A stretch of DNA of 34,643 bases from CAVALG01 sp045576295 (GCA_045576295.1 JAZNGF010000056.1:1-34643), one strand, 5' to 3'. Counted from the stretch's first letter, positions 7,193 through 17,300 are shown. Numbers and translations: made by a program. Notes: generated by a model not told the origin, from the sequence alone.

Positions 7193-7800
7193 AGATTTTA
7201 GGTGTAACAGGCCCCACGGGCTCGGGCAAATCGAGCCTTTCAAAAGTGGCCGAAAATTTAGGCTTTTGCGTTATCGATGCCGATAAAATCTCGCGCGAGG
7301 TAACCTTAACCGAATTTCTTTTGTTAAAGGAACTTGCAATAGCTTTTGGCAATGAGATAATCGAGGGCGGCACTTTAAACCGAAAAGAACTTGCCCGCCG
7401 CGCTTTTAAAACTCCCGAAAGCAAGTTGCGGCTCGAGCGCATCATATTCCCGTATATAAAGCGCAAAATCGCCAAAAATATTGAAAAGGCTAAAAACGAG
7501 GGCTACAGTGCGCTTCTTTTAGATGCCCCAACCCTGTTTGAAAGCGGGCTGCAAAACATTTGCGATAAAACTCTGGCGGTGCTCGCACGCGAAGATATTA
7601 GAAGAGAAAGAATTATCTCGCGCGATAATTTAAGCGAAAAGGATGCCGAAGTTAGGCTTTCTGCCGCCGCAAGTGATGAATTTTTCACAACCCGCGCAGA
7701 TATTGTTTTGCACAACAACACCACCCACGCGCAATTTGAATTAGAATGTGAAAAGGTTTTAAAGGCCTTTTTAAACGATAAATCTTTCAAGGAGGACTAA
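7189..7800 (+). CDS. coaE: Dephospho-CoA kinase
   Basis: A 203-residue P-loop kinase for the last step of coenzyme A synthesis, phosphorylation of the 3'-OH of dephospho-CoA. The Walker A motif GPTGSGKS is at 8-15, followed by VIDADKISREV and LLLDAPTLFESGL, typical of CoaE. The start is TTG at 7189, overlapping the sua5 stop by 4 bases. It is chosen because it places ILGVTGPTGSGKS at the expected distance from the N-terminus and no in-frame ATG exists nearby. The last bases of the gene (AAGGAGG) serve as the ribosome site of the next gene. Confidence 0.95.
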   Translation: MKILGVTGPTGSGKSSLSKVAENLGFCVIDADKISREVTLTEFLLLKELAIAFGNEIIEGGTLNRKELARRAFKTPESKLRLERIIFPYIKRKIAKNIEKAKNEGYSALLLDAPTLFESGLQNICDKTLAVLAREDIRRERIISRDNLSEKDAEVRLSAAASDEFFTTRADIVLHNNTTHAQFELECEKVLKAFLNDKSFKED

Positions 7801-7802
7801 AA

Positions 7803-9206
7803 ATGAGCGAAAAAACCACCGCTAAAGAACTTAAAGAGCAGTTATTCTACACCCCTAAAAACGGCCGTGGCATTGTAAATGAAGAAACCCTTAATGCGGC
7901 TCACGATTTTTGCATTGGCTATGCGCAGTTTTTAAAGGCCGCCAAAACCGAGCGCGAAGCCGTTAAAGTGGCAATCGCCGCCGCTGAAGGCAAAGGATTT
8001 GAAGAGTTTGACCCCGATAAAAAGTATTCGGCTGGCGACAAGGTTTATGTAAACAACCGCGGCAAGGCGGCAATCTTTGCTGTTATTGGTTCTGAGCCTG
8101 TGAGCGAGGGTGTTGCAATCGCCGCCGCGCATATCGATTCCCCAAGGCTCGATTTAAAGCCAAACCCCCTTTATGAAGACGCCGACCTTGCATATTTCAA
8201 AACCCATTATTACGGCGGCATTAGAAAATATCAGTGGCCAACCATTCCGCTGTCGCTCATTGGTGTTGTAGTAAAGCGCGATGGAACACGCGTGGAAATC
8301 TCGGTTGGCGAAGATGTGAATGACCCATGCTTCATGGTAACCGACCTACTCCCCCACCTTGCAAGCGAGCAAAACAAGCGCACTCTTCCGCAGGGAATCA
8401 AGGGCGAAGAGCTTAACATTTTAATCGGCTCACACCCATTTAAAGACGACGAAGGCGGCGAGCTTGTTAAGCTTAATATAATGAAAATATTAAACGAAAA
8501 ATACGGCATAACCGAAGGCGATTTCCTTTCGGCCGAGCTTGAAGCTGTTCCCTCGTTCCAGCCACGTGACCTCGGGTTCGACCGTTCGATGATCGCAGCC
8601 TATGGGCACGACGACCGCGTTTGCGCCTACCCTGCTTTAATGGCGGTGTTAGATGCCGTGTCACCTGCTAAAACCATCGTAACCGTTCTTGCCGATAAGG
8701 AAGAAGTAGGGTCCGATGGTAACACAGGGCTGAATTCTTCATTCCTTAAATATTTCATCGAAGATTTAGCGGCAATGCAGGGCACCATGGGTTACCGCGT
8801 TTTAAGGAATTCAATTTGCCTTTCGGCCGATGTTAACGCCGCGTTCGACCCAACATTCCCATCAGCTTTCGAAAGCCGCAATTCGTCTTACCTTAACCGC
8901 GGCGCCGTTATCACAAAATACACAGGCTCGGGCGGTAAATACGACACATCCGATGCCTCGGCCGAATATACAGGCAAAATCCGCAAAATGCTGAATGACG
9001 CAGGCGTTATCTGGCAGTCGGGCGAGCTTGGCAAGGTTGACGTTGGCGGCGGCGGAACCGTTGCAAAATATATTGCTAATTTAGGGGTTGACGTTATCGA
9101 CCTCGGCGTTCCGGTTATGGCAATGCACGCCCCCGTTGAAATCGTTTCAAAACTCGATGTTTATATGACCTATCGCACAATTTGCGAGTTTTATAAGTTA
9201 GGCTAA
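7803..9206 (+). CDS. M18 family aminopeptidase
   Basis: A 467-residue zinc aminopeptidase of the M18 (aspartyl aminopeptidase/aminopeptidase I) family. It removes N-terminal residues, often acidic ones, in the cytoplasm. Expected metal and catalytic residues are visible: AAHIDSPRLD with His110 and Asp112, DKEEVGS with Glu300 and Glu301, SADVNAAFDP with Asp343, and AMHAPVEIVS with His442. Length is typical and no signal peptide is seen. The start follows AAGGAGG lying inside the end of coaE. galE begins 23 bases later, so the two are probably cotranscribed. Substrate specificity cannot be read from the sequence. Confidence 0.95.
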   Translation: MSEKTTAKELKEQLFYTPKNGRGIVNEETLNAAHDFCIGYAQFLKAAKTEREAVKVAIAAAEGKGFEEFDPDKKYSAGDKVYVNNRGKAAIFAVIGSEPVSEGVAIAAAHIDSPRLDLKPNPLYEDADLAYFKTHYYGGIRKYQWPTIPLSLIGVVVKRDGTRVEISVGEDVNDPCFMVTDLLPHLASEQNKRTLPQGIKGEELNILIGSHPFKDDEGGELVKLNIMKILNEKYGITEGDFLSAELEAVPSFQPRDLGFDRSMIAAYGHDDRVCAYPALMAVLDAVSPAKTIVTVLADKEEVGSDGNTGLNSSFLKYFIEDLAAMQGTMGYRVLRNSICLSADVNAAFDPTFPSAFESRNSSYLNRGAVITKYTGSGGKYDTSDASAEYTGKIRKMLNDAGVIWQSGELGKVDVGGGGTVAKYIANLGVDVIDLGVPVMAMHAPVEIVSKLDVYMTYRTICEFYKLG

Positions 9207-9229
9207 TTTAATTTAAGGAGTTAATCGCT

Positions 9230-10246
9230 ATGCAAATTTTAGTTACAGGCGGCGCAGGCTATATCGGTAGCCACACCTGCGTTGAGCTGCTTAAGAACGG
9301 CTATGATGTTGTGGTTGCCGATAACCTTTGCAACAGCAACGAAAAATCTCTTGAAAGAGTTAAAAAAATAACAGGCAAAGATTTAAAATTCTATAAGGTT
9401 GACCTTTGCGATAAGGCGGCGGTTAGAAAAATTTTTGCTGAAAATAAAATTGATGCAGTTATTCACTTTGCGGGGCTTAAAGCGGTTGGTGAATCGGTTC
9501 AAATTCCGCTTGAATATTACCGCAACAACATTGATTCAACCCTTTCGCTTTGCGAGGTTATGGCTGAGAATGGTTGCAAGAAAATTGTGTTCTCATCGTC
9601 TGCCACCGTGTATGGCGATAAAAACCCCGTTCCGTTCGATGAAACAATGCAGCGCGGCGCAACCAACCCCTATGGCAGAACCAAGCTGTTCATTGAACAA
9701 ATTTTAGAAGACCTTTACATTGCCGATAACGAATGGTCGGTTGTGCTTCTTCGTTACTTCAACCCCATCGGCGCTCACGAAAGCGGAACTATAGGTGAAG
9801 ACCCGCGCGGAATCCCCAACAATCTTATGCCATATATTTCGCAGGTTGCGATAGGCAAGCGCGAACAGCTTAATGTCTTCGGGGGCGACTACCCCACGCC
9901 CGACGGCACCTGTGTTCGCGATTATATTCACGTTGTTGATTTGGCCGAAGGCCACGTTAAGGCTGTTGATTACGCTCTTAACAACACAGGCTGCGAGGCT
10001 ATCAACCTTGGAACAGGCAACGGCACCAGCGTTTTAGAATTGAAAGACGCTTTTGAAGCAGCATCGGGCATTACAATTAAGTATGAAATCGTTGGCCGCA
10101 GAGCGGGCGACATCCCCGAAAACTATGCCGCCGCAGGCAAGGCTAAGGAGCTTTTAGGCTGGCAGGCGTCGCGCGGAATAAAAGAAATGTGCGAAGACAC
10201 CTGGCGCTGGCAAAAGAATAACCCGAACGGCTATGAAAACGACTAA
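9230..10246 (+). CDS. galE: UDP-glucose 4-epimerase
   Basis: A 338-residue short-chain dehydrogenase/reductase that interconverts UDP-glucose and UDP-galactose with bound NAD. The Rossmann motif GGAGYIG is at 7-13, SSSATVYG at 122-129 supplies the catalytic Ser124, and Tyr148-x3-Lys152 lies in NPYGRTK. These positions match E. coli GalE almost exactly. The C-terminal YAAAGKAKELLGW motif is also typical. The ribosome site is AAGGAG. The 3' end overlaps the DUF1653 gene by 14 bases. No other Leloir-pathway genes are nearby, so the likely role is supply of UDP-galactose for surface glycans. Confidence 0.97.
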   Translation: MQILVTGGAGYIGSHTCVELLKNGYDVVVADNLCNSNEKSLERVKKITGKDLKFYKVDLCDKAAVRKIFAENKIDAVIHFAGLKAVGESVQIPLEYYRNNIDSTLSLCEVMAENGCKKIVFSSSATVYGDKNPVPFDETMQRGATNPYGRTKLFIEQILEDLYIADNEWSVVLLRYFNPIGAHESGTIGEDPRGIPNNLMPYISQVAIGKREQLNVFGGDYPTPDGTCVRDYIHVVDLAEGHVKAVDYALNNTGCEAINLGTGNGTSVLELKDAFEAASGITIKYEIVGRRAGDIPENYAAAGKAKELLGWQASRGIKEMCEDTWRWQKNNPNGYEND

Positions 10247-10460
10247 TAGGGATGAAATTAAGGGCAAATACCGCCATTTTAAGGGCAACGAATATGAGGT
10301 TTTGTTTTTAGCGCGCGACTGCGAAACATTAGAAGATGTTGTGGTTTACCGCGCACTGTATGGCGAGGGCGATGTTTGGGTGCGCCCCGTTTCGCAGTGG
10401 AATGAAACCTTAACCCGCGGCGGTGAAACCTTTTTAAGATTTAAAAAAATCGGCGATTAA
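10233..10460 (+). CDS. DUF1653 family protein
   Basis: A 75-residue protein matching DUF1653, a small family of unknown function. Seen signatures are GKYRHFKGNEYEVLFLARDCET, then VVYRALYGEGDVWVRP, and a C-terminal RFKKI. The start ATG at 10233 lies inside galE. No other in-frame start would keep the conserved GxYRHFKG at the N-terminus, so the overlap appears real and implies coupling to galE. It is followed by a 57-base gap before the nucleotidyltransferase gene. Confidence 0.88.
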   Translation: MKTTNRDEIKGKYRHFKGNEYEVLFLARDCETLEDVVVYRALYGEGDVWVRPVSQWNETLTRGGETFLRFKKIGD

Positions 10461-10517
10461 GTTTTGGCTACATATAAAATTCAAAATCCCATTTAGCAAG
10501 AATGCGAGGATGCGAAT

Positions 10518-11456
10518 ATGAATAACAACATTTGTTCACTTGTTATTATGGCGGCAGGAATGGGCTCGCGTTTTGGCGGCGGCATTAAACAGCTTGAACC
10601 TGTTGGCCCCGCGGGCGAGCTTGTAATCGACTATTCTATTTACGATGCAGTTATGGCAGGCTTTAAAAGGCTTGTAATAGTTCTGCGCGAAGATATAAAA
10701 GAGGCGTTCGATGAGCGAATCGGCCGCCGCGCCGAAGAATTTTGCGCTTTTCACGGTGTTCAGGTGGAATATGTTTTTCAAAAACTGAACGACATTCCCG
10801 AGGGGTTCTCCGTTCCAACCGACCGCGCAAAACCTTGGGGCACAGCCCACGTTTTATATGCCTGCCGCGATGTGCTAAACGGCCCTTTTGCGGTTATTAA
10901 TGCCGACGATTACTACGGCCCCGATGCATTCCAAAAAACCTATAAATTTTTGGCGGCACTGCCTACCAATAGCGAAAAAGAATACTGCCTTGCAGGATTT
11001 TGGGCGGAAAACACATTAAGCGAAAACGGAAGCGTAACGCGCGGTGTTTGCAAGGTAAGCGTTGATGGCGAGCTTTTAAAAATAACCGAAACGGGCGGCA
11101 TATTTAAAACTGCCGGCGGCGCCGCCGCAACCCAAACCGAAAACGGAATTGCAGAATTCCCCCTTGGCACCCCTGTTTCAATGAATATGTGGGGCTTCTC
11201 GGCTGACATTATAGGCGTTATCTGCCGCGAGTTCGAGGGGTTTTTAACCCAAAACGCCGCCAATAATAAGGCAGAATTTTTAATTCCTATACTTATTGGC
11301 AGCCTTATTGAAAGGGGTAAGGCAAAGGTTCAGGTGCTGCCAACGGGCGGCCGCTGGTATGGCATGACCTATAGTGAAGATGTTCCTGCCGTTCGCGCGG
11401 CCCTTGGCGAAATGGTTGAAAAAGGGCTTTACAAAAAGGGCGTTTTAAACATCTAA
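10518..11456 (+). CDS. Sugar-phosphate-type nucleotidyltransferase
   Basis: A 312-residue protein with the NTP-transferase (Rossmann-like GT-A) signature. The N-terminal AAGMGSRFGGGIKQLEPVG is the nucleotide-binding loop and INADDYYGPDAF carries the metal-binding Asp. This family transfers a nucleotide to a sugar phosphate, but which sugar and nucleotide cannot be told. It differs from classical GalU and RmlA in having an insertion with GAAATQTENG before PVSMNMWGF. It follows galE and the DUF1653 gene, which is consistent with nucleotide-sugar supply. A weak GCGAGG site precedes the ATG. A strong terminator follows. Confidence 0.85.
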   Translation: MNNNICSLVIMAAGMGSRFGGGIKQLEPVGPAGELVIDYSIYDAVMAGFKRLVIVLREDIKEAFDERIGRRAEEFCAFHGVQVEYVFQKLNDIPEGFSVPTDRAKPWGTAHVLYACRDVLNGPFAVINADDYYGPDAFQKTYKFLAALPTNSEKEYCLAGFWAENTLSENGSVTRGVCKVSVDGELLKITETGGIFKTAGGAAATQTENGIAEFPLGTPVSMNMWGFSADIIGVICREFEGFLTQNAANNKAEFLIPILIGSLIERGKAKVQVLPTGGRWYGMTYSEDVPAVRAALGEMVEKGLYKKGVLNI

Positions 11457-11477
11457 TTAAATATTAAGATTTAACCC

Positions 11478-11506
11478 AAGCACCGCTTTTGCAAGCGGTG
11501 CTTTTT
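11478..11506 (+). terminator. Rho-independent terminator after the nucleotidyltransferase gene
   Basis: A perfect 11-bp stem AAGCACCGCTT / AAGCGGTGCTT with loop TTGC is followed by further Ts. It closes the long DUF951-to-nucleotidyltransferase run. Confidence 0.9.
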
Positions 11507-11540
11507 AGATATAGATGTTCGATAAAACCTAACGGCTACA

Positions 11541-11620
11541 CCGTAGGGGGCATAGCGCCCCTTGCCTCCCTTGCCTCCCTTGCCTAAAGGGACCAACGCG
11601 CAAGCGTTGGTGGAGGGATA
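11541..11620. repeat. Intergenic palindromic element with short tandem repeat
   Basis: GGGGC/GCCCC (11547-11551 and 11557-11561) is followed by two full and one partial TTGCCTCCC units (11562-11585). Then comes CCAACGC-GCAA-GCGTTGG (11593-11610) and TGGAGGGA. The two-hairpin plan and CCTCCC..GGAGGG ends match the elements at 1276-1461. The CCTCCCTTGC copies may come from slippage in one arm. Confidence 0.6.
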
Positions 11621-11722
11621 TAAAAAGTGGGCAGGCAAAACCGTAGGTTATGACCGAGGGGATTCAAAGCGGTGGATGAGTTGTGGTTTACGGTTTTAAC
11701 GAAACCAATGGTTATATTGTAG

Positions 11723-11744
11723 GGGGCGATGCCCACATCGCCCC
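11723..11744. repeat. Perfect 9-bp intergenic palindrome
   Basis: GGGGCGATG-CCCA-CATCGCCCC is a perfect inverted repeat preceded by TAGG. It resembles the GGGC..GCCC family found elsewhere in this gap and at 1528-1601. Confidence 0.6.
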
Positions 11745-11847
11745 TTAGGTTATTAATGTGATAGACAGAGGAAATTTCAAATCCGCAAATCCGCCCGCCC
11801 CAATTTGCATTTTGAACTCACCCAACGTCAATCCATCAACCACCTAT

Positions 11848-11939
11848 GGGCAACCAATGGTGGCCCCTACAAGGTGAATGGTGGTTTTTGCGAACCGATG
11901 ATTTCCTGCGGGCGGCCAAGGTCGCCGCTACAAATTCTG
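11848..11939. repeat. Two copies of the GGGC..CC(C/G)CTAC palindromic repeat
   Basis: Copy 1 is GGGCAACC-AAT-GGTGGCCCCTAC (11848-11870). Copy 2 is GGGCGGCC-AA-GGTCGCCGCTAC (11910-11931), followed by AAATTCTG. The CTACAAATTCTG flank is also present, inverted, at 1571-1582. Apart from these repeats and the promoter at 11971, the gap from 11507 to 12094 shows no gene. Confidence 0.65.
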
Positions 11940-11970
11940 CTTTAGCCGCCTGTTACACCGCAAAAAGGTG

Positions 11971-11999
11971 TTGAAATATTCTGTAAAACAAGGTATAAT
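11971..11999 (+). promoter_or_regulatory. Promoter upstream of the rfbD-like gene
   Basis: TTGAAA (11971-11976) and a perfect TATAAT (11994-11999) with a 17-bp spacer. Transcription should start near 12006, leaving a leader of about 90 bases. Confidence 0.8.
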
Positions 12000-12030
12000 T
12001 TTTATGTATATAATAAATTGATTCTGTGTT

Positions 12031-12062
12031 GCCAAAACCGCAAAATCGGGCGGCTGTTTGGC
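12031..12062 (+). promoter_or_regulatory. Leader hairpin before the rfbD-like gene
   Basis: GCCAAA-A-CCGC pairs with GCGG-CTG-TTTGGC around an 8-base loop, giving 10 base pairs with a small internal loop. It ends 32 bases before the start codon. No terminator T-run follows. Its function is unknown. Confidence 0.45.
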
Positions 12063-12094
12063 GGCGTAAACCAAAATAAAGGGGGCACAAACTT

Positions 12095-13009
12095 ATGAAG
12101 GTTTTTGTAACAGGTGTTGCAGGCCAGTTAGGGCACGATGTGGTGAATGAGCTGATAACCAGGGGAATTGAAGCGGTTGGCAGCGATATTGCACCTGCTT
12201 ACAGCGGTGCGGCCGATTCATCAGCCGTTACAACAGCGCCTTATGTTCAGCTTGATATAACCAACAAAGCCGCAGTTGAAGAGGTTTTAGCGGCAGTAAA
12301 ACCCGATGCGGTTATTCACTGCGCGGCATGGACTGCGGTTGATTTAGCCGAAGACGAAGAAAACTGCGAAAAGGTTCACGCTATTAACGTAGGCGGCACC
12401 CGCAACATTGCCGAAATGTGCAAAACATTAAACTGCAAAATGCTATATATCAGCACCGATTATGTGTTCGGTGGTAGTGGCGAAGAACCTTGGAAGGCCG
12501 ACTGCAAAGATTATGCTCCGCTTAGTGTTTACGGTGAAAGCAAACTGGGCGGCGAAAAAGCGGTTGCCGAAACATTAGATAAATTCTTCATTGTTCGCAT
12601 TGCCTGGGTGTTTGGCGTTAACGGCAACAACTTTATTAAAACAATGCTGAACATCGGCAAAAAATATCCCGAGCTTCGCGTTGTGTGCGACCAAATCGGA
12701 ACCCCAACCTACACATTAGACCTGTCGCGACTACTTGCCGATATGATAGAAACAGATAAATACGGCTATTATCACGCAACCAACGAAGGCGGCTTTATAA
12801 GCTGGTATGATTTCGCCTGTGAAATATTCCGTCAGGCAGGTTACGAAACCAAGGTGAACCCTGTAACCACGGCCGAATACGGTGTTTCAAAAGCTGCTCG
12901 CCCCTTTAACAGCAGGCTCGATAAATCTAAGCTCACCGAAAACGGCTTCAAGCCGCTTCCCACTTGGCAAGATGCCCTGTCGCGTTATTTAAAGGAAATT
13001 GAGTTTTAA
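12095..13009 (+). CDS. rfbD: dTDP-4-dehydrorhamnose reductase (RmlD type)
   Basis: A 304-residue NAD(P)H-dependent reductase of the RmlD family, the last step of dTDP-L-rhamnose synthesis. Seen are the Rossmann loop GVAGQLG (7-13), AVIHCAAWTAVDLAEDE, STDYVFGG at 121-128, the catalytic Tyr146-x3-Lys150 in VYGESK, and the substrate-side DQIGTPTYTLDLSR. A strong AAAGGGGG site precedes the ATG. rfbA, rfbB and rfbC are not in the window, so it is either a stray member of the pathway or reduces another nucleotide sugar. The next gene starts 2 bases after its stop. Confidence 0.93.
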   Translation: MKVFVTGVAGQLGHDVVNELITRGIEAVGSDIAPAYSGAADSSAVTTAPYVQLDITNKAAVEEVLAAVKPDAVIHCAAWTAVDLAEDEENCEKVHAINVGGTRNIAEMCKTLNCKMLYISTDYVFGGSGEEPWKADCKDYAPLSVYGESKLGGEKAVAETLDKFFIVRIAWVFGVNGNNFIKTMLNIGKKYPELRVVCDQIGTPTYTLDLSRLLADMIETDKYGYYHATNEGGFISWYDFACEIFRQAGYETKVNPVTTAEYGVSKAARPFNSRLDKSKLTENGFKPLPTWQDALSRYLKEIEF

Positions 13010-13011
13010 TT

Positions 13012-14241
13012 ATGACTCAGTCACAACAAGTTTTTTTAAAAATATTAAAAAGCGCCATTCACCCAAGTGCCCAAGCAGAACCGCTTGAAAGCTCTGCCGA
13101 TTGGAAGGCTGTTTTAGGTGTGGCCGTGCGCCAAAACCTTCTGCCGCTTGTGTATAACGAGGCGGGCCGATATGAAGGTTTTAACGATTTCGCAGAGAAA
13201 CAGGGCGGCAAGTATTTAGAGTTTGTTATGCGCGCGGTGGGCAACCAAATGCGCAGAACGAGCGAGCTTTTAAGGCTCTACCCCGCGTTTTTAAAGGCAG
13301 GTGTTGAACCGATTGTGCTAAAGGGCATAATTTGCCGTTCGCTTTACGGCGAAAACGCCGATTACCGCCCGTCATCTGATGAAGACCTTTGGGTAGAAAA
13401 GGAAAATTACTACAAGGCGGCTAAAGTGCTCGAGCAGTTCGGGTTTCGAAAAAAGAACCCCGATGCCGATAAAGATTTAAACACCGTTAAAGATATAACC
13501 TATAAAAATGCTGATAGCGGATTTTCTATAGAACTTCACGTTAACCCGTTTGGCTTTGGCAACAGGTTTCTCCCTCAAATTGCAAAATGGTTTGAAAATG
13601 CCTTTGAAAGCACCGAATGGGTAGAACTTAGCGGAGTTAAATTTCGCACAATGCAAAAAACCGATAATCTGTTGTTTTTAATCTTTCACGCTTTTAAGCA
13701 TTTTGTTTATGTGGGCTTCGGTGTTAGAATGATAACCGATATACTATTATATATAGAACGCTTTTTTTTAGAGGTTGATTGGGATCATATTAAAAGCGCG
13801 CTTGAAAACATAGGTGCGACAGGTTTTTTTGGCGATATTATTGCAATTGGAAACAAATATTTAGGGTTCGGTTTGCCGCAGGTTGTTAGAACTGTTTGCC
13901 CTGAAGAGCTGCTTGAAGATGTTTTCAGGGCAGGCACTTTCGGAAATGCAGATTATGCCAACAGTATGTCGTATATATTTACCAAAGAAGTTGTTGCTGA
14001 TGGCGGTAAGCAGATTAAAGGCAAATCGTCAAATATGATAAGGCTGTTGTTTCCGGATTGGGAAACATGGAAGATTTTAAGGCCGCACTTAGCAGAAAAG
14101 CCTTACCTGCTACCTGCCGAATGGGTGAAGAGAATATTCAAATATTTCAAAAGAAGAAAAAAGGGCGAGGTTAATTTAAGCGGCAGTTACGATATTGGCC
14201 GGCGTAGAATAGAGCTTTTTGAAAAGTATGGTATATTATAA
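13012..14241 (+). CDS. Nucleotidyltransferase-fold family protein (PF14907-like)
   Basis: A 409-residue protein resembling the 'uncharacterised nucleotidyltransferase' family often found near polysaccharide genes. The N-terminal part is helical (residues 1-95). It is followed by VLKGIICRSLYG at 102-113 and RPSSDEDLWV at 119-128, whose Asp123 and Asp125 match the expected metal-binding DxD of the fold. FSIELHVNPFG near 165-175 supplies a further strand. The C-terminal half is helical and basic at the end. It is 2 bases from rfbD, so the pair is an operon. The substrate is unknown. A possible -10 (TATAAT, 14237-14242) overlaps its stop codon but lacks a good -35. Confidence 0.75.
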   Translation: MTQSQQVFLKILKSAIHPSAQAEPLESSADWKAVLGVAVRQNLLPLVYNEAGRYEGFNDFAEKQGGKYLEFVMRAVGNQMRRTSELLRLYPAFLKAGVEPIVLKGIICRSLYGENADYRPSSDEDLWVEKENYYKAAKVLEQFGFRKKNPDADKDLNTVKDITYKNADSGFSIELHVNPFGFGNRFLPQIAKWFENAFESTEWVELSGVKFRTMQKTDNLLFLIFHAFKHFVYVGFGVRMITDILLYIERFFLEVDWDHIKSALENIGATGFFGDIIAIGNKYLGFGLPQVVRTVCPEELLEDVFRAGTFGNADYANSMSYIFTKEVVADGGKQIKGKSSNMIRLLFPDWETWKILRPHLAEKPYLLPAEWVKRIFKYFKRRKKGEVNLSGSYDIGRRRIELFEKYGIL

Positions 14242-14324
14242 TTTGTGTTTAAAGCGATTAAACCGGCGGTAATTAATTTGCTTATTTTTAAACTAAAATC
14301 TTAACAAAGAAAGGCGGAGTTTTT

Positions 14325-17300
14325 ATGAAACACTTAACTAAACGCATAGCATCTATTTTGCTTGTTTTGGTTCTTTTAATGGGGCTTTTTGCAGTGCCTA
14401 TGGGTTCGTTTGCGGAAACAGCCACAGATGAATCATCGCAAGAATCGGCTTTAAAATGGGATGACGACGGCGTTTTAAAAATTTTAGCCATCGGTAACAG
14501 CTTCTCGGTTGATACCCTTGAGTATACAGTAAGCATTGCCAAAAGCTTAGGTATAAAAAAGCTGGTTATCGGTAACCTTTATGTTGCAGGCTGCTCACTT
14601 GACACGCACCTTACCAACGCAAAGAATGACACCGCTTCATATACATATTACCTTAACACAAACGGTGCTTGGACCGAAAACACAAACTATAAAATGAGCA
14701 CCGCCATTAAGTCGGAAAATTGGGACTTTGTATCGCTGCAGCAGGCAAGCGGCTATAGCGGCCTGCCCGATTCATATTCTGCGCTTTCTGAGCTTGTAAC
14801 CTATGTAAGAAACACCGCAAATAACGATGTAACCTTTATCTGGAATATGACCTGGGCATATTCGCAATCATCAAATCACAGCTCTTTCCCAAACTATAAT
14901 AACAACCAGCTTACAATGTATAACGCCATTGTTAGCACTACACAGGAAAAAATTGTGGGCAATCAAGATTTCGCCACGATTATCCCTGCCGGCACAGCTA
15001 TTCAAAACGCAAGAACATCGTATATTGGCGATACTTTAAATAGAGACGGCTATCATTTATCCTATGGCTTGGGCCGTTATATAGCAGGCCTTACGTTTGT
15101 TAAGCAGTTAACAGGCCTTTCGATTGATAATGTTGAGTTTTTACCTAATAATGTAGCCGCAGAACAAAAAGAAGTGGCTATTGAGGCGGCAAACAACGCG
15201 GTTGAAAACCCGTTTGAAGTAACCGAATCAGAGGTTAAAACTGCCCATTCATACGGCTCGTATTCGGTAACTCAAGCGGCAACCTGCACCGAAGAAGGCG
15301 AAAAAACCAAGGTGTGTTCAGATTGCGGCAAAAGCCTAAGTGTGGCTGTGAATCCTGTCGGTCATTCATACGGCAGTTGGATAGTCGACAAGGAACCAAC
15401 CGAGGCAGAAGCAGGCTCAAAACACCGCGACTGTTCTGCCTGCGGTAATAGGTTAACCGTGGCAATTCCGGCAACCCTTTCAGATCCCGATTCAGCTTGG
15501 GATTTCGGGGTTGATTGCAGCGAAGACTTTGAAAAAAATATAACAAAGTTTGCCGCAACCGCAAAGGCAAATAAAGATGCATCTGCGCTAATGTCATATA
15601 ACGCTTCGAACACCGCCTATGAAATGAAGTATCCAAGCGGCTACTATTCATCGGTGGGTGTGCTTGTAAATAATAAAGGCTTTGAAAGCTTTGAGCTTCT
15701 ATCAGGGTATAAATTTAGTTGCAAAGGCACCGGTAACAACCTAATTACCCCCGGCGTTATTTATGCAAAAGATGAAAACGGTATATATCTGTTTTCAATA
15801 ACTTTAACGAGAACTGCAAGCGGAACCTACGCAAGATACCATGTATACTATTTAGGCTGCAGCTTTGGTGATGATGGCGCGGTAACAATGGCCGGTGCTA
15901 ACACAACGGGAACAGGCACCCCTGTAAGCAATAAGGATATTAATATTGCAAAGATTGTTGTAACCGAAAACGCATCGGGCGCGGTTGTTACTAATGAAGA
16001 TGTAGGTGTTTCGTTCCAAAAACTTGCAAACGATGCCGAAAACGGCATAATCAGAATGCCCGAAGAGGCTATGGATATAGGTGCGCTTCGCAACCGCTAT
16101 GATGTGCAAGCAGCGGCCGACGGTACCCAGATGATAACCACAACCTTAATATATACCGACGACACCTACACCTATGAATACACACTGCAAGAGTGTGTTG
16201 CAACCGCACAAAACGTTAAAATCGGCGGTGTTGCAACCGCATATAGCGCAAGCAGTTATTACGGATGCCTTGAACACACAAGCTATGAAACAGCCTGTGG
16301 CGCAGCAGGGTATTCGGCGGCCAATAGCGCAAGTATAGCAACACAGATATACTCTGTTAAAATCTATGGCGGCACGAGCGGCTCTTCTTGCGAGCATAGC
16401 TACGATTCAGTGGTAACCGCACCCACCTGCACAGCGGCAGGCTTTACAACCTACACCTGCTCGCTTTGCGGTAATAAAAAAACAGGCAACAAAGTTGCAG
16501 CCCTCGGCCACACCGAAGTGATAGATGCGGCAGTTGAAGCAACCTGCGTGGAAACAGGTCTTACCCAAGGCGCACACTGCTCGGTATGCGGCGAAATCAC
16601 CACCGCGCAAGAAATAACCCCCGTAATAAATCATAATTTTGCCGAGCCCGAAATCACTAAAACCCCAACCTGCACCGAAGCCGGTGAAAAGGCAGGCATA
16701 TGCACTTCTTGCGGTGGAGATGTAACCGAAGTTATAGATGCTCTCGGCCATGATTTGAAGACCGTAACGGCCCCGTCAACCTGTACAGAGGCTGGTTCTA
16801 CAACCACAACCTGCTCGCGTTGCGACTACGAAGATATAGCCCACCTACCTTTAGCAGACCACAGCTACGGCGACTGGATTATCGATAAAGAAGCCACCGA
16901 AGAAGAGGAAGGCTCTATGCATAAAACCTGCGTGGTATGCGGCGATACAGTAACCGAAACAATCGGTGTTATCAGCGCAGTTCCAAACTTTGATTGGAAT
17001 TTTAAGAGCGAAGAAGCGGTTAATGACGCGCTTGCAAACTCTGTTCACATTTCAGGTAACGGCGTTTACGAAACAGCTAACTCTTTAAGCAAAAACACAG
17101 TAACCTATAACGCGGCAACAAACGCCTTAGAATTGGGCTATGCTTCAAACTATAACACCCCAATTAACGGTCTTTTGGTTAAAACTCCCGAAGGCGGCAA
17201 GCTTCATTCATATTCGGCCGAGGTAGGCATTGCCGAGCGTAACAATGTTAGCGCGGTTTATAACGGCAGTGTAATTTACGGCATAGATGACACTAACCTT

